From Stigmatella erecta (GTDB lineage: Bacteria > Myxococcota > Myxococcia > Myxococcales > Myxococcaceae): a stretch of 64,000 nt of DNA. The notes beneath the pieces were generated by a model. The model ran no database searches, was not told where the DNA came from, and worked only from the letters and a program-made list of their open reading frames with translations. The stretch lies in NCBI RefSeq assembly GCF_900111745.1, contig NZ_FOIJ01000007.1:1-64000 (forward strand), in the 5' to 3' direction. Positions 43,384 to 52,080 of this stretch are shown here, one piece after another; the stretch's first letter is position 1, and every line of letters begins with the position of its first letter. The position numbers and the translations under genes were made by a program.

Positions 43384-43909
43384 ACCAGTTCTGCGCCAAC
43401 CGCTGATAGCCCTCCCGCATCAACGTCTCCGAGAGACGGCGGAGCGCGGCCAACCGGTTGGCTTCCGCTTCCAGCACATCCCCGCTGCCGGGCAGATAGT
43501 CCTCTGTCCCGGCCACGGCCGTTTCCGCGATGGGCTGCCCGTCCTTCACGAGCCGCAGGCGCACCTCCGCAGAGGCGCGGTAGCTGGCGAGCTGGGCCGG
43601 GCGCGTCACCCCGTTCTCCACCGTGGGCTCGGTCACGATGGTGGGGTAGCTGCTCACGCCCGTCACCGTCCCTTCCACCGTTCCGCCACAGGCGCCCGTC
43701 TCGCCCAGCGTCCCCGCGCGCACCAGTTCCTGGCGGAAGGCCTCGGTGAAGAGCGTCTCCAGGCTGGGCTCGGGCGTCTGGTTGTGGAACACGGGGGCGC
43801 AGACGGAGCGCAGCCCCTGCGGCAGCGTCGAGTCCCGGGGCACGAAGCGGTAGCCACACCCCAGCCCTGTCACCAGCAGACCCCACGCCACCACGCGAAC
43901 CCGAGCCAT
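43382..43909 (-). CDS. lptE: LPS-assembly lipoprotein LptE
   Basis: A 175-residue outer membrane lipoprotein; LptE plugs the LptD barrel that exports LPS to the surface. The signal MARVRVVAWGLLVTGLGCGYRF has lipobox GLGC with Cys18. The conserved early segment CGYRFVP...LPQGLRSVCAPVFHNQTPEPSLE matches LptE/RlpB proteins, followed by the EAFRQELVRAG helix and the beta-strands with SSYPTIVT. The ATG at 43909 is set by the signal peptide. It follows the zinc-ribbon membrane gene by 31 nt; lptD is not in the window. Confidence 0.85.
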   Translation of the reverse strand: MARVRVVAWGLLVTGLGCGYRFVPRDSTLPQGLRSVCAPVFHNQTPEPSLETLFTEAFRQELVRAGTLGETGACGGTVEGTVTGVSSYPTIVTEPTVENGVTRPAQLASYRASAEVRLRLVKDGQPIAETAVAGTEDYLPGSGDVLEAEANRLAALRRLSETLMREGYQRLAQNW

Positions 43910-43940
43910 GCAGGCCACAGTAGCGGGCTGAGATCCCGGG

Positions 43941-44489
43941 TCAAGCGCGGCGCCAGAGCCCTCCCCGTTGGTCCTCGGCGGCCACCCCGCGGGCCAACAG
44001 CCCCCGGAGGGCCGCGGCACACGCCTCGTCGATGCGGCGGGCCCGCGCCGAGCCAATGAACGCGGTGCCCAGGGTCCAGCGCACCTGCTTGCCGTCGAGG
44101 AACTCCAGCACCACGAAGGACTGGCGCCACAGCAAGGCCCCGAGCAGCCCGAGCACCGACAGCGCCGCGGTGACAGGCCGCACGGAGGGCACCAGGAGCG
44201 TCAGGACGAGCGCGAGCGGCACGATGGCCAGCGGCTCCAGGAAGAAGCGGCGGCCGAACCGCACTGCCCGCAGGCGGCCCAGCTCGACGACGGTGGGCGG
44301 CACGGTGCCATCCGCCCGGTACGTCAGCCGCCGCCCGCCCCCGGCGGCCATGCGGCCCCCCAGCTCCAGCAGGAAGAACGGCTCCTCGGCGGCCGGGTTC
44401 GCGGGCCGCGGCGCCTCGGGCAGCACCGCCCCGCATGCCACGCAGCGGCCATCCCCGGCCTCCTGGGGATGCCCGCACCCCGCGCACAT
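43941..44489 (-). CDS. Zinc-ribbon membrane protein, unknown function
   Basis: A 182-residue protein. The N-terminus is a zinc ribbon (MCAGCGHPQEAGDGRCVACGA: CxxC...CxxC). A soluble stretch leads to two membrane helices (PLAIVPLALVLTLLVPSV and VTAALSVLGLLGALLW, about residues 90-130), then a C-terminal cytosolic domain (VLEFLDGKQVRWTLGTAFIGSARARRIDEACAAALRG) that looks PH-like in pattern. No known family is recognised. The start ATG 44489 has GAGG 8 nt upstream; a GTG at 44510 is possible. It lies between leuS and lptE on the same strand. Confidence 0.68.
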   Translation of the reverse strand: MCAGCGHPQEAGDGRCVACGAVLPEAPRPANPAAEEPFFLLELGGRMAAGGGRRLTYRADGTVPPTVVELGRLRAVRFGRRFFLEPLAIVPLALVLTLLVPSVRPVTAALSVLGLLGALLWRQSFVVLEFLDGKQVRWTLGTAFIGSARARRIDEACAAALRGLLARGVAAEDQRGGLWRRA

Positions 44490-44523
44490 GACGAGGACCT
44501 CGGTGGGCACTCGCGCGCTCCGC

Positions 44524-47022
44524 TCAGCCGACGACGAAGTTCACCAGCCGCTTGGGGACGAAGACGAACTTGCGCAGCGTCTTGCCCGCCATGGCCGCCT
44601 TCACCCGCTCGTCGGCCTCCGCCATCGCCCGCACGTCCGCCTCGGCCGCGTCCACCGGGACCTTGATCTCCGCGCGCAGCTTGCCGTTGACCTGCACCGC
44701 GTACGGAATCTCGTCATCCACCACCAGCGCCGGATCGAAGTCGGGCCACGGCTCCTGCACGGTGAACGCCTTGGCGCCATACACCTCGGCCACCTCGTCG
44801 GCGATATGCGGGGTGAAGGGCGTGAGCACCACGGCCAGCAGCCGCATCGCCTCGGCCATGGCGGCCTTCTCCGCGGGCGTCTCGGCCGTGCCCAGGGCCT
44901 GCAGCGCGTTGAGGTACTCCATGATGCCCGCGATGGCGGTGTTGAAGGACAGGCGCTCGATGGCCTCCCCTACCCGCTTCAGGCACTTGTGCGCCGCGCG
45001 GCGGATCTCCAACGCCTTGCCCTCGAAGGGCCCCGCGTGGACCGTGCCCGCCACGGCCTCGTGCGAAGCGGCCAGCGTCCACACCCGCTTCAGGAAGCGG
45101 AAGGCGCCCTCCACCTGGGCATCCGACCAGTCGAAGTCGCGCTCGGGCGGGCCCGCGAACATCACGTAAGCCCGCGCCGTGTCCGCGCCGTACTTCTTCA
45201 CGATAGAGGCGGGGGCCACCACGTTGCCCCAGCGCTTGGACATCTTCCGCCCGTCCGAGCCGTTGACGATGCCCTGGGTCACCAGCCGCGTGACGGGCTC
45301 ATCCACCGGGGAGAGCCCCAGCTCCTTCATCACCCGCGTCCAGAAGCGGAAGTACAGCAGGTGCATCACGGCGTGCTCGGGGCCGCCCACGTACACGTCC
45401 ACCGGCAGCCAGCGCTTCGCCTCCGCCGCGTCGAACGGGGCCTCCGCGAACTGGGGCGACAGGTAGCGCGCGTAGTACCAGCAGGAGTCGACGAAGGTGT
45501 CCATCGTCTCCGTCTCCCGGCGCGCCGGGCCGCTGCACTTGGGGCACGTGGTGTTCACCCACGAGGCCACCTTCGCCAGCGGGGGCTCGCCCTTGCCCGT
45601 GAGCACCGCCTGGGTGTCGATCTCCGGCAGGCGCACCGGCAGCTGGTCCACCGGCACGGGGATGCCGCGGCGCTCCGGATCACACTTCTCGCAGTAGACG
45701 ATGGGGATGGGCGTGCCCCAGTAGCGCTGGCGGCTGAAGCCCCAGTCCTTCTGGCGGTACGTCACCGTCGCCTTGCCGCGGCCCTCGGCCTCCAGCTTCG
45801 CGGACAGGCGGCGCCGGGCATCCGCCGAGGCCACGCCCGAGAACTCCCCGGAGTCCGACAGCACGCCGTCCTCGGTGTAGGCGGCCTCCAGCGCGTCCCC
45901 GGCGGGCAGCTTGTCGCCGCTCGCCGGCTGCACCACCGGCTTCACGGGCAGGCCGTACTTGCGCGCGAAGGCGAAGTCGCGCTCGTCGTGGGCCGGCACG
46001 CTCATCACCGCGCCGGTGCCGTAGTCCGACAGCACGAAGTTGGCGATCCAGATGGGCACCGGCTGGCCCGTGAACGGGTTGACGGCATAGGCCCCCGTGA
46101 AGACGCCCTCCTTCTCGGCGCCCTCGGCCAGCCGGTCCGTCTTGCTGGCCGCGGCCATCCTCGCCACGAAGGCGCTCACCGTGGCCTGCTGCTCCGGCGT
46201 GGTCACCTTCGCCACCAGCTTGTGGTCCGGCGCCAGCACCACGTAGGTGCAGCCGAACACGGTGTCGATGCGGGTGGTGAAGACGCGGATCTTCTCGCTG
46301 TTGCCCTGCACCGCGAAGTCGGCCTCGGCGCCCTCCGAGCGGCCGATCCAGTTGCGCTGCATGCTGGTGACGCGCTCGGGCCACTCCTTCAGCGTGTCCA
46401 GGCCGTCCAGGAGCGCCTGCGAGTACTTCGTGATGCGGAACGCCCACTCGGGCATCTCCTTGTCCACCACCGGCGAGTCGCAGCGCTCGCACGTGCCGTC
46501 CTTCACCTGCTCGTTGGCGATGACGGTGTGGCAGCCGGTGCACCAGTTCACCTTGCTGAAGCGCCGGTAGACCAGCCCCCGCTCCAGCATCTGGATGAAG
46601 AACCACTGGTTCCAGCGGTAGTACTCGGGCTTGCTGGTGTTCACCTCGCGCGCCCAGTCGTAGCAGTAGCCCAGCGAGCGGATCTCCTCCTTGAAGGAGG
46701 TGATGTTCTCCTGGGTGCGCACCGCCGGGTGCACGCCGTCCTTGATGGCCGCGTTCTCCGCCGGCAGGCCGAAGGCATCCCACCCCATGGGGTGGAGCAC
46801 GTCATAGCCCTTCATCCGGAAGTAGCGCGCGTACACGTCCCCGATCAGGTAGTTGCGCACATGCCCCATGTGCATCTTGCCGCTGGGGTACGGAAGCATC
46901 TCAAGGATGTACTTCTTGGGGGCGCCTGGCCGCGTGCCGGCCCGGAACACGCCCGCCTCTTCCCAGCGGGTCTGCCACTTACCTTCGATCGACTGCGGCT
47001 CGTAACGCTCGTTCATCGCCAT
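44524..47022 (-). CDS. leuS: Leucyl-tRNA synthetase
   Basis: Charges tRNA-Leu. It is a class I synthetase of 832 residues. The HIGH motif is HMGH in YPSGKMHMGHVRNYLIGD; the CP1 editing domain is present in the middle; the KMSKS motif is KMSKRWGN. It has the C-terminal anticodon-binding and tRNA-binding regions (AVQVNGKLRAEIKVP). Two ATGs lie close together, 47022 (MAMNERYEP) and 47016 (MNERYEP); no Shine-Dalgarno is seen for either. A promoter lies just upstream and implies a leader of only a few nucleotides. Confidence 0.97.
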   Translation of the reverse strand: MAMNERYEPQSIEGKWQTRWEEAGVFRAGTRPGAPKKYILEMLPYPSGKMHMGHVRNYLIGDVYARYFRMKGYDVLHPMGWDAFGLPAENAAIKDGVHPAVRTQENITSFKEEIRSLGYCYDWAREVNTSKPEYYRWNQWFFIQMLERGLVYRRFSKVNWCTGCHTVIANEQVKDGTCERCDSPVVDKEMPEWAFRITKYSQALLDGLDTLKEWPERVTSMQRNWIGRSEGAEADFAVQGNSEKIRVFTTRIDTVFGCTYVVLAPDHKLVAKVTTPEQQATVSAFVARMAAASKTDRLAEGAEKEGVFTGAYAVNPFTGQPVPIWIANFVLSDYGTGAVMSVPAHDERDFAFARKYGLPVKPVVQPASGDKLPAGDALEAAYTEDGVLSDSGEFSGVASADARRRLSAKLEAEGRGKATVTYRQKDWGFSRQRYWGTPIPIVYCEKCDPERRGIPVPVDQLPVRLPEIDTQAVLTGKGEPPLAKVASWVNTTCPKCSGPARRETETMDTFVDSCWYYARYLSPQFAEAPFDAAEAKRWLPVDVYVGGPEHAVMHLLYFRFWTRVMKELGLSPVDEPVTRLVTQGIVNGSDGRKMSKRWGNVVAPASIVKKYGADTARAYVMFAGPPERDFDWSDAQVEGAFRFLKRVWTLAASHEAVAGTVHAGPFEGKALEIRRAAHKCLKRVGEAIERLSFNTAIAGIMEYLNALQALGTAETPAEKAAMAEAMRLLAVVLTPFTPHIADEVAEVYGAKAFTVQEPWPDFDPALVVDDEIPYAVQVNGKLRAEIKVPVDAAEADVRAMAEADERVKAAMAGKTLRKFVFVPKRLVNFVVG

Positions 47023-47035
47023 ATGGTCGTTGCGA

Positions 47036-47064
47036 CTCTTATGAGAGGCCCGCGCTCCAAGCAA
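47036..47064 (-). promoter_or_regulatory. Promoter of leuS
   Basis: -35 TTGCTT at 47059-47064 and -10 TAAGAG at 47036-47041 on the minus strand, with a 17-nt spacer. The predicted transcription start is around 47029, only about 7-13 nt before the candidate ATGs, so the leader is very short. Confidence 0.5.
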
Positions 47065-47170
47065 CAGGCCCAAGCACCCCGGAAAGACACAGAAATATCA
47101 CGGGAAGCCCGCCAGGCCGGGTGGTAGCCCCCGCTCCGTTGCACTTTTCACCCTGTCCGACGGCCAGACG

Positions 47171-47290
47171 GTGTCCCAGGAGGAAGTGAACGGCGCGGTG
47201 GCCTACATCACGTGGATCTCCCGCATCGCCGCGGTGAGCACGGATCGCCGCCGGGTCCGCAGGGTGAAGCGCTACAGCTGGGCGGAGTAG
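47171..47290 (+). CDS. Possible 39-residue protein or 3' remnant of a gene
   Basis: A short frame starting at GTG 47171 and ending at TAG 47290 encodes VSQEEVNGAVAYITW then ISRIAAVSTDRRRVRRVKRY and ends SWAE. Third codon positions are G or C in nearly every codon, as in the neighbouring real genes. The coding-like frame seems to begin slightly earlier (about 47144, FTLSDGQT), where no ATG, GTG or TTG is found. It may therefore be a truncated gene end, or a small protein starting at GTG or CTG (47153). It converges on glpD with a 3-nt gap. Family unknown. Confidence 0.35.
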   Translation: MSQEEVNGAVAYITWISRIAAVSTDRRRVRRVKRYSWAE

Positions 47291-47293
47291 GCC

Positions 47294-49012
47294 TCAGTCC
47301 CCCGCGCGGGCGGACGCCTGCGCGGAGCTGGCGGTGCTGACGGCCCCGGCGGCGAGCTCCGGGGCCCGGGGCCGCCAGATCGCCTGGGACTGGGCGAGCA
47401 TGACGCGCCAGTCCGGGATGAGGGAGGCCTCCGGGACGCTGTAGTGCTTGCGCCACCGCTCGAGGTACTCCCCCTCCTCCCGCTGCCACCGCGCATCGTC
47501 CCAGCCCAGCTCCGCCTGGCAGATGGCGCGAATGCGCGGCAGGAACGCCTGGCCTCCCGCGGGCACCAGCAGCCCCAGGCGCACGCGCCGCAAGAGCAGG
47601 TCGTCCAGGTGCACGACCCACTCGGACCGGGCCGCCCACCGCAGCTCGGCCCACAGCACGTTGCAGCCGGGGATGCGCTCCAGCTCGCCCGGCTGCGCGG
47701 CCTGGATCAGCTTGAGCGCGTCCGCGCCGTACTTGCCCGCGAGCCTTCGGCGCTCCCCTTCCGGCAGGCTGCCCCACCCGCTGCCCGTGGTCTCCATCCG
47801 GTTCAGCAGGGGCAGGTTCTGCTTGGGCATCTTGAAGCCCGGCAGGCGCTGGCCGGCCACCTTGAGCGCATCCCGGGCAATGAGCCGGAACGTCGTGAGC
47901 TTTCCGCCCGTCACGGTGATGAGGCCGTCCTCCGACCACACCACATGGTCCCGCGTCTCCTTGGAGGGGTCCGCCTTGCCCGAGTTCACCACGGGCCGCA
48001 CGCCGCTGTAGCTGGAGATGATGTCCTCCAGCGTGATGCGCATCGTGGGGAAGCGCGCCTCCACGGCCGCCATCAGGTAGGCCACCTCCTGGGCGGAGAT
48101 GGACGGCTCCTCGTCCAGCGGCAGATCGTGATCGAGATCCGTGGTGCCGACGACGGTCATCTCCTCCCACGGGAAGACGAACATCACCCGGTGATCGATG
48201 GGGTGCTGGAGCGTGAAGGCCTCCTTCACCGGCAGCCGCTCCGCGGAGAAGATGAGGTGGCTGCCGCGCAGGGGCCGCATCCGCGGAGGCGCCTTCACCT
48301 GCTGGCGGAGCCGGTCCGCCCAGACGCCCGTCGCGTTGATGACCGCGCGCGCACGGCACTCGGCCACCTGGCCGCTGCCGGCCATGTCCTTCACCCGCAC
48401 GCCCACCGCCTGCCCGCCCTCCAGGATCAGCTCCGTGGCCGGCGCGTAGGTGAGCACCGTGCCGCCCGCGTCCACCGCCTCGCGCATGACCCGGAGCACC
48501 AGCCGCGAGTCATCCGTCTGCGCGTCGTGGTAGCGGAACCCGCCGGCCAGCCCGTGCCGGTCCAGCTGCGGCACCTGCTCTCCGAACGCCTTGGCCCCGT
48601 GGTACTCGTGGTCCCAGCAGCCCGCCAACAAGTCGTACGCCAGCAGCCCCACGCCGAAGATCCAGATGCTGGGCCGGTCGCCCGTGTAGCTGGCCAGCAT
48701 GAAGTCTAGCCGGTCGACGAGGCCAGGGCCCTCCCGGATGAGCCGCTCCCGCTCGCGCACGGCGTGGTAGGTCAGCAGCACGTGCCCCTGGGCCAGGTAG
48801 CGCAGCCCGCCGTGCACCAGCTTGGAGGAGCGGCTGGAGGTGCCCCAGGCGATGTCTTTCTGTTCGATCAGCAGCGCCTTGAGCCCCGCGCGGGTCGCTT
48901 CCCGGAGGATGCCCGCGCCGGTGATGCCCCCTCCCACCACGATGAGATCCCAGGATTGGGAGAGACGGGCCCACACCTCGGCGCGTGCTTGGCTGCTCGA
49001 CATATCGCTCAT
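47294..49012 (-). CDS. glpD: Aerobic glycerol-3-phosphate dehydrogenase
   Basis: A membrane-associated flavoenzyme that oxidises glycerol 3-phosphate to dihydroxyacetone phosphate and feeds electrons to quinones. From ATG 49012 it has 572 residues. The FAD-binding Rossmann motif DLIVVGGGITGAGILREATRAGLKALLIEQ lies at about residues 22-51, followed by the GlpD signature WGTSSRSSKLVHGGLRYL. The core has YSGVRPVVNSGKADPSKETRDHVVW and TVTGGKLTTFRLIARDAL. Other in-frame ATGs (49021, 49003) are possible. No glpK or glpF lies nearby. Confidence 0.95.
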   Translation of the reverse strand: MSDMSSSQARAEVWARLSQSWDLIVVGGGITGAGILREATRAGLKALLIEQKDIAWGTSSRSSKLVHGGLRYLAQGHVLLTYHAVRERERLIREGPGLVDRLDFMLASYTGDRPSIWIFGVGLLAYDLLAGCWDHEYHGAKAFGEQVPQLDRHGLAGGFRYHDAQTDDSRLVLRVMREAVDAGGTVLTYAPATELILEGGQAVGVRVKDMAGSGQVAECRARAVINATGVWADRLRQQVKAPPRMRPLRGSHLIFSAERLPVKEAFTLQHPIDHRVMFVFPWEEMTVVGTTDLDHDLPLDEEPSISAQEVAYLMAAVEARFPTMRITLEDIISSYSGVRPVVNSGKADPSKETRDHVVWSEDGLITVTGGKLTTFRLIARDALKVAGQRLPGFKMPKQNLPLLNRMETTGSGWGSLPEGERRRLAGKYGADALKLIQAAQPGELERIPGCNVLWAELRWAARSEWVVHLDDLLLRRVRLGLLVPAGGQAFLPRIRAICQAELGWDDARWQREEGEYLERWRKHYSVPEASLIPDWRVMLAQSQAIWRPRAPELAAGAVSTASSAQASARAGD

Positions 49013-49119
49013 TTTAACCATCTGCCCCTGCGGGCGTCATGCCGCCCGACAGATACATCGTTCCGCCGGAAATAGTGTGGAGAAGATGGGTTGTCCCCCG
49101 GTCGGCGCGGACCCACGGT

Positions 49120-50847
49120 TCATGGCGCGCCGGGCCCCTCGCTGGACACGTCCATCCGGTCGAAGGCCCGCCCCAGGGCGACAATCCCCAGCACGATTTC
49201 CAGCCCCAGGCCCGTGGCCGCCGTGAGCCCCGCCACCGGCAGCGCCCACACGCCCAGCCAGACCTCCAGCGTGAAGCCCACCAGGGCCGCGGCCACCGCG
49301 GCGGGCAGCAGTCCGCCGAGGAGCACCACCAGCGAGCCGGCCAGCATCAGCAGGCGCTGCCCGAGGGCCTCGATGCCCCCCCGCGCCCGCTCTCCCTCCG
49401 GGGGCAACCACGCCGGAAAGAGCACCACCGCGGCGTTCTGAACGAGCAGCCCGCCCAGGCTCAGGGCCGGCAGCACCGGCATCAACCCCAGCCCCGCGGC
49501 CACCCAAAGCTCGAAGCTCCAACGACCGGGCATCTCCCCCACCATGAGCAGGGCGAACCCCAGCAGCCCCACCTGCAGGACGGCCAGCAACAGGCCCGGC
49601 GCGAGCAGCTCCGCCGCCACCACCTGCGTCCCGGTCAACGGCATGGCCCGGAGCAGGTCCAGCTTCGGCAGGTCCATGCGCAGGTCCGAGCGGAAAGAGC
49701 CCGGGCCGACGAACGTGAGCAGCGCGGCGAACGCCAGGTAGATGCTGGCCAGGGTCTGGCGGACGCCCGGGAGCGCGTGGGGCAGGAAGAGGGCCACACC
49801 GAAGGGGACGGCCAGGCTCAGCAGTGCCAGGAAGAAGAGGACGTCGATGCCGCCCGTCCGCCGCGCCGCGAGGAGGTTCTTCCACAGGAGCGCCACCTCG
49901 GGACGCCCCACCGGCCGGAGGCGGAAGAAGGGCGCGCGCAGGACGATGTGCCCTACCCGGGCCAGCCGCTGTCCCCGGCGCAGCGCCATTTCCTCCGAGC
50001 GGGTGACCACCACCTCTTCAAAGGGCACGATGAGCGCCAGGACGCAGAGGTAGTGCGCCCCGAGCAGCCCCAGCGCCATGGGCAGCGTGTGGAGAAAGTC
50101 CCAGAGGTTCGCGGCCATGGGCAGCGCCACCAGCACCCGGCCCGGCCAGAGCGCCACCTGGAGCGCCGAGCCTTCGATCAGCGTGGAGAGCCACCCCCAC
50201 ACCTGCTTCTCGCGGAGGACGTTCTCGGGGAACGGGTGGGCCTGGACGGACGCGTACACCGAGAAGCCCAGGGCCGCCAGCAGCCCCGCCAGGACCGTCC
50301 ACCGGAGCGCCCTCCCCCGCCAGCCCCACCGCGCCAGCCGTGTCCGCAGGAAGGAGACGGCCACCACGTGGAGGTTGACCGTCACGAAGGTGACCAGCGC
50401 CCCGAGAAAGAACAGCACCGGGTGCTGGCTCACCCACCGGCCCATGAAGAGCGTGGAGAAGAAGGCCGCCATGCCCGCTCCGGCCACCCCGCGCGCCAGC
50501 TTGTAGCGCACGAGCGCCCGCCGGCTGACGGGGGCCGGGAAGAGCTGCTGAATCTCCGTCTCGGTGAAGGCGACCGCGGGCCGGTCCTGCCCCAGGGCCC
50601 ACGCGGAGACCAGCGTCACCATCATCATTCCCGACAGCGACAGCTCCGCCAGCGCCTGCCCTTCCGGCGTGAGCGCCTCCGAGCGTGCCCCGAGGCTCAG
50701 CCGCCGCAGGAAGAAGGAGTACACGTAGATGCCCCCCACCACCAGGCCGAGCAGGTACTTGGGCCGGCGCAAGCGCTCTGCCTGCTTGCGCACCCGGTTC
50801 CACAGGGACGCCCACCACAGAAAGGCCACCGCGCGCGGGAAGCTCAC
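49120..50847 (-). CDS. ABC-2 type exporter membrane subunit (putative ABC exporter family)
   Basis: A 575-residue permease with about twelve hydrophobic segments in two sets. It begins VSFPRAVAFLWWASLWNRVRKQAERLRRPKYLLGLVVGG, resembling Pfam-type ABC_export permeases. A charged linker around residues 285-330 is followed by LWKNLLAARRTGG and GSFRSDLRMDLPKLDLLRAMPLTGTQVVAAELLAPG, typical of this group. Start GTG 50847 overlaps the ATPase stop (GTGA). The substrate is unknown. The pair follows the che genes on the same strand after a short gap. Confidence 0.82.
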   Translation of the reverse strand: MSFPRAVAFLWWASLWNRVRKQAERLRRPKYLLGLVVGGIYVYSFFLRRLSLGARSEALTPEGQALAELSLSGMMMVTLVSAWALGQDRPAVAFTETEIQQLFPAPVSRRALVRYKLARGVAGAGMAAFFSTLFMGRWVSQHPVLFFLGALVTFVTVNLHVVAVSFLRTRLARWGWRGRALRWTVLAGLLAALGFSVYASVQAHPFPENVLREKQVWGWLSTLIEGSALQVALWPGRVLVALPMAANLWDFLHTLPMALGLLGAHYLCVLALIVPFEEVVVTRSEEMALRRGQRLARVGHIVLRAPFFRLRPVGRPEVALLWKNLLAARRTGGIDVLFFLALLSLAVPFGVALFLPHALPGVRQTLASIYLAFAALLTFVGPGSFRSDLRMDLPKLDLLRAMPLTGTQVVAAELLAPGLLLAVLQVGLLGFALLMVGEMPGRWSFELWVAAGLGLMPVLPALSLGGLLVQNAAVVLFPAWLPPEGERARGGIEALGQRLLMLAGSLVVLLGGLLPAAVAAALVGFTLEVWLGVWALPVAGLTAATGLGLEIVLGIVALGRAFDRMDVSSEGPGAP

Positions 50848-51647
50848 GGCTTGGACGCGCTCGTGATGCGGATGAACAGCTCTTCCAGCGAGGCGCTCCC
50901 CCCCTCCAGGCCCGTGAGCTGCGTGCGGATCTCCGCCAGGCTCCCGAGCGCCACCGCCCGCCCCCCCGCGATGACGAGGATGCGGTGGCACAGCTCCTCC
51001 ACCAGCGGCAGCAGGTGCGAGGAGAGCACCAGCGCCGCCCCCCGCTCCGCCCGCTCGCGCAGGGAGATCTTCATGCGCCGGATGCCGAGCGGATCCAACC
51101 CCGTGAGCGGCTCGTCCAGCAGGATGAGCCGGGGCTTGTGCAGAAAGCCGCACGCGATGGACAGCTTCTGCTTCATGCCCCGGGACAGCTCGCCGGGCAG
51201 CGCCCGCTCCTTGCCCTCCAGCTCCATCTCCGTCAGCAGCGCCCGCGCCGCGGGCTCCCAATCCTCCACCCCGTACAGGCGCGCCACGAAGTTCAGGTGC
51301 TCCCACACGGTGAGGTACTCGAAGAGGCGCGGCTCGTCCGGCAGGAAGGCCAGGGTCCGCTTGGCCTCCACCGGCGCCTGCGCCATGTCATGCCCCGCCA
51401 CCACCACGCGGCCGGAGGAGACCGGGAGGATGCCCGCGAGGCAGCGCAGCGTGGACGTCTTGCCCGCGCCATTGGGGCCCACCAGCCCCAGCACCTCGCC
51501 CGGCGCCACCCGGAAGGTGAGCCCCTGCACGGCCTTCACGTCCCCATAGGTCTTCTCCAGCGCGTCCACCTTGAGCATGGCCACGGTGGGCCGCGCGGGC
51601 GGCAGCACGGAGATGGGGCCTTCCTGGAAGTCGTCGGACGAAGTCAC
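50844..51647 (-). CDS. ABC transporter ATP-binding subunit
   Basis: A 267-residue ABC-2 type ATPase. Walker A GPNGAGKTST, the signature LSRGMKQKLSIACGFL, Walker B LILLDEPLTGLDPLG and the H-loop SSHLLPLVEE are intact; SRG in place of SGG is common in this subfamily. The first 24 residues before MLKVDALEKTYG may be an extension or a wrong start: GTG 51647 or ATG 51578 are both possible. The gene is translationally coupled to the permease downstream and 13 nt after the CheY-like gene. Confidence 0.9.
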   Translation of the reverse strand: MTSSDDFQEGPISVLPPARPTVAMLKVDALEKTYGDVKAVQGLTFRVAPGEVLGLVGPNGAGKTSTLRCLAGILPVSSGRVVVAGHDMAQAPVEAKRTLAFLPDEPRLFEYLTVWEHLNFVARLYGVEDWEPAARALLTEMELEGKERALPGELSRGMKQKLSIACGFLHKPRLILLDEPLTGLDPLGIRRMKISLRERAERGAALVLSSHLLPLVEELCHRILVIAGGRAVALGSLAEIRTQLTGLEGGSASLEELFIRITSASKP

Positions 51648-51660
51648 CAGCGTCCCGTCA

Positions 51661-52038
51661 TCAGTGCAGGTTGAGCAGCTCTTTCACCGTGTCCAGCACC
51701 ACCTTCGACTGCACGGGCTTGACGAGGTACGCGCTCGCCCCCAGCGCCATGGCCCGGTCCCGGTCCGCCACCGCCGACTCCGTGGTGATGACCACGATGG
51801 GCACCTTCCGGTTCTCCGCCGTCTGGCGGATGTGGCTGATGAGCTTGAGCCCATCCATCAGGGGCATGTTGATGTCGGTGAGCACCAGGTCGAACGCGCC
51901 CTGGGTGAACTTCTTGAGCCCGTCGGCCCCATCCTCGGCCTCGGTGCAGACGACGCCCCCCAGCCGCTGCAGCGCGTGCATCAGGCTGCGCCGCATCGCC
52001 TGGGAGTCGTCGATCACCAGCGCCTTGATCTCCGTCAT
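51661..52038 (-). CDS. CheY-like single-domain response regulator
   Basis: A 125-residue receiver domain. The acidic pair is DD at 10-11, the phospho-acceptor Asp55 lies in VLTDINMPLMDG, Thr is in VVITTES (about residue 85) and Lys in AYLVKPVQ. All residues required for phosphorylation are present. It has no output domain, so it probably acts by binding other proteins. It is the last gene of the chemosensory cluster, 42 nt after cheB. Confidence 0.93.
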   Translation of the reverse strand: MTEIKALVIDDSQAMRRSLMHALQRLGGVVCTEAEDGADGLKKFTQGAFDLVLTDINMPLMDGLKLISHIRQTAENRKVPIVVITTESAVADRDRAMALGASAYLVKPVQSKVVLDTVKELLNLH

Positions 52039-52080
52039 GGCCGGGAGAATACCACCACGCTTCCCGGGGAAGTCAGCCCT

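Noticed and set aside
49047-49133. A 28-residue ATG frame between the ABC permease and glpD on the minus strand
   Set aside because: Third-position composition is not coding-like, it overlaps the permease end, and there is no ribosome site.
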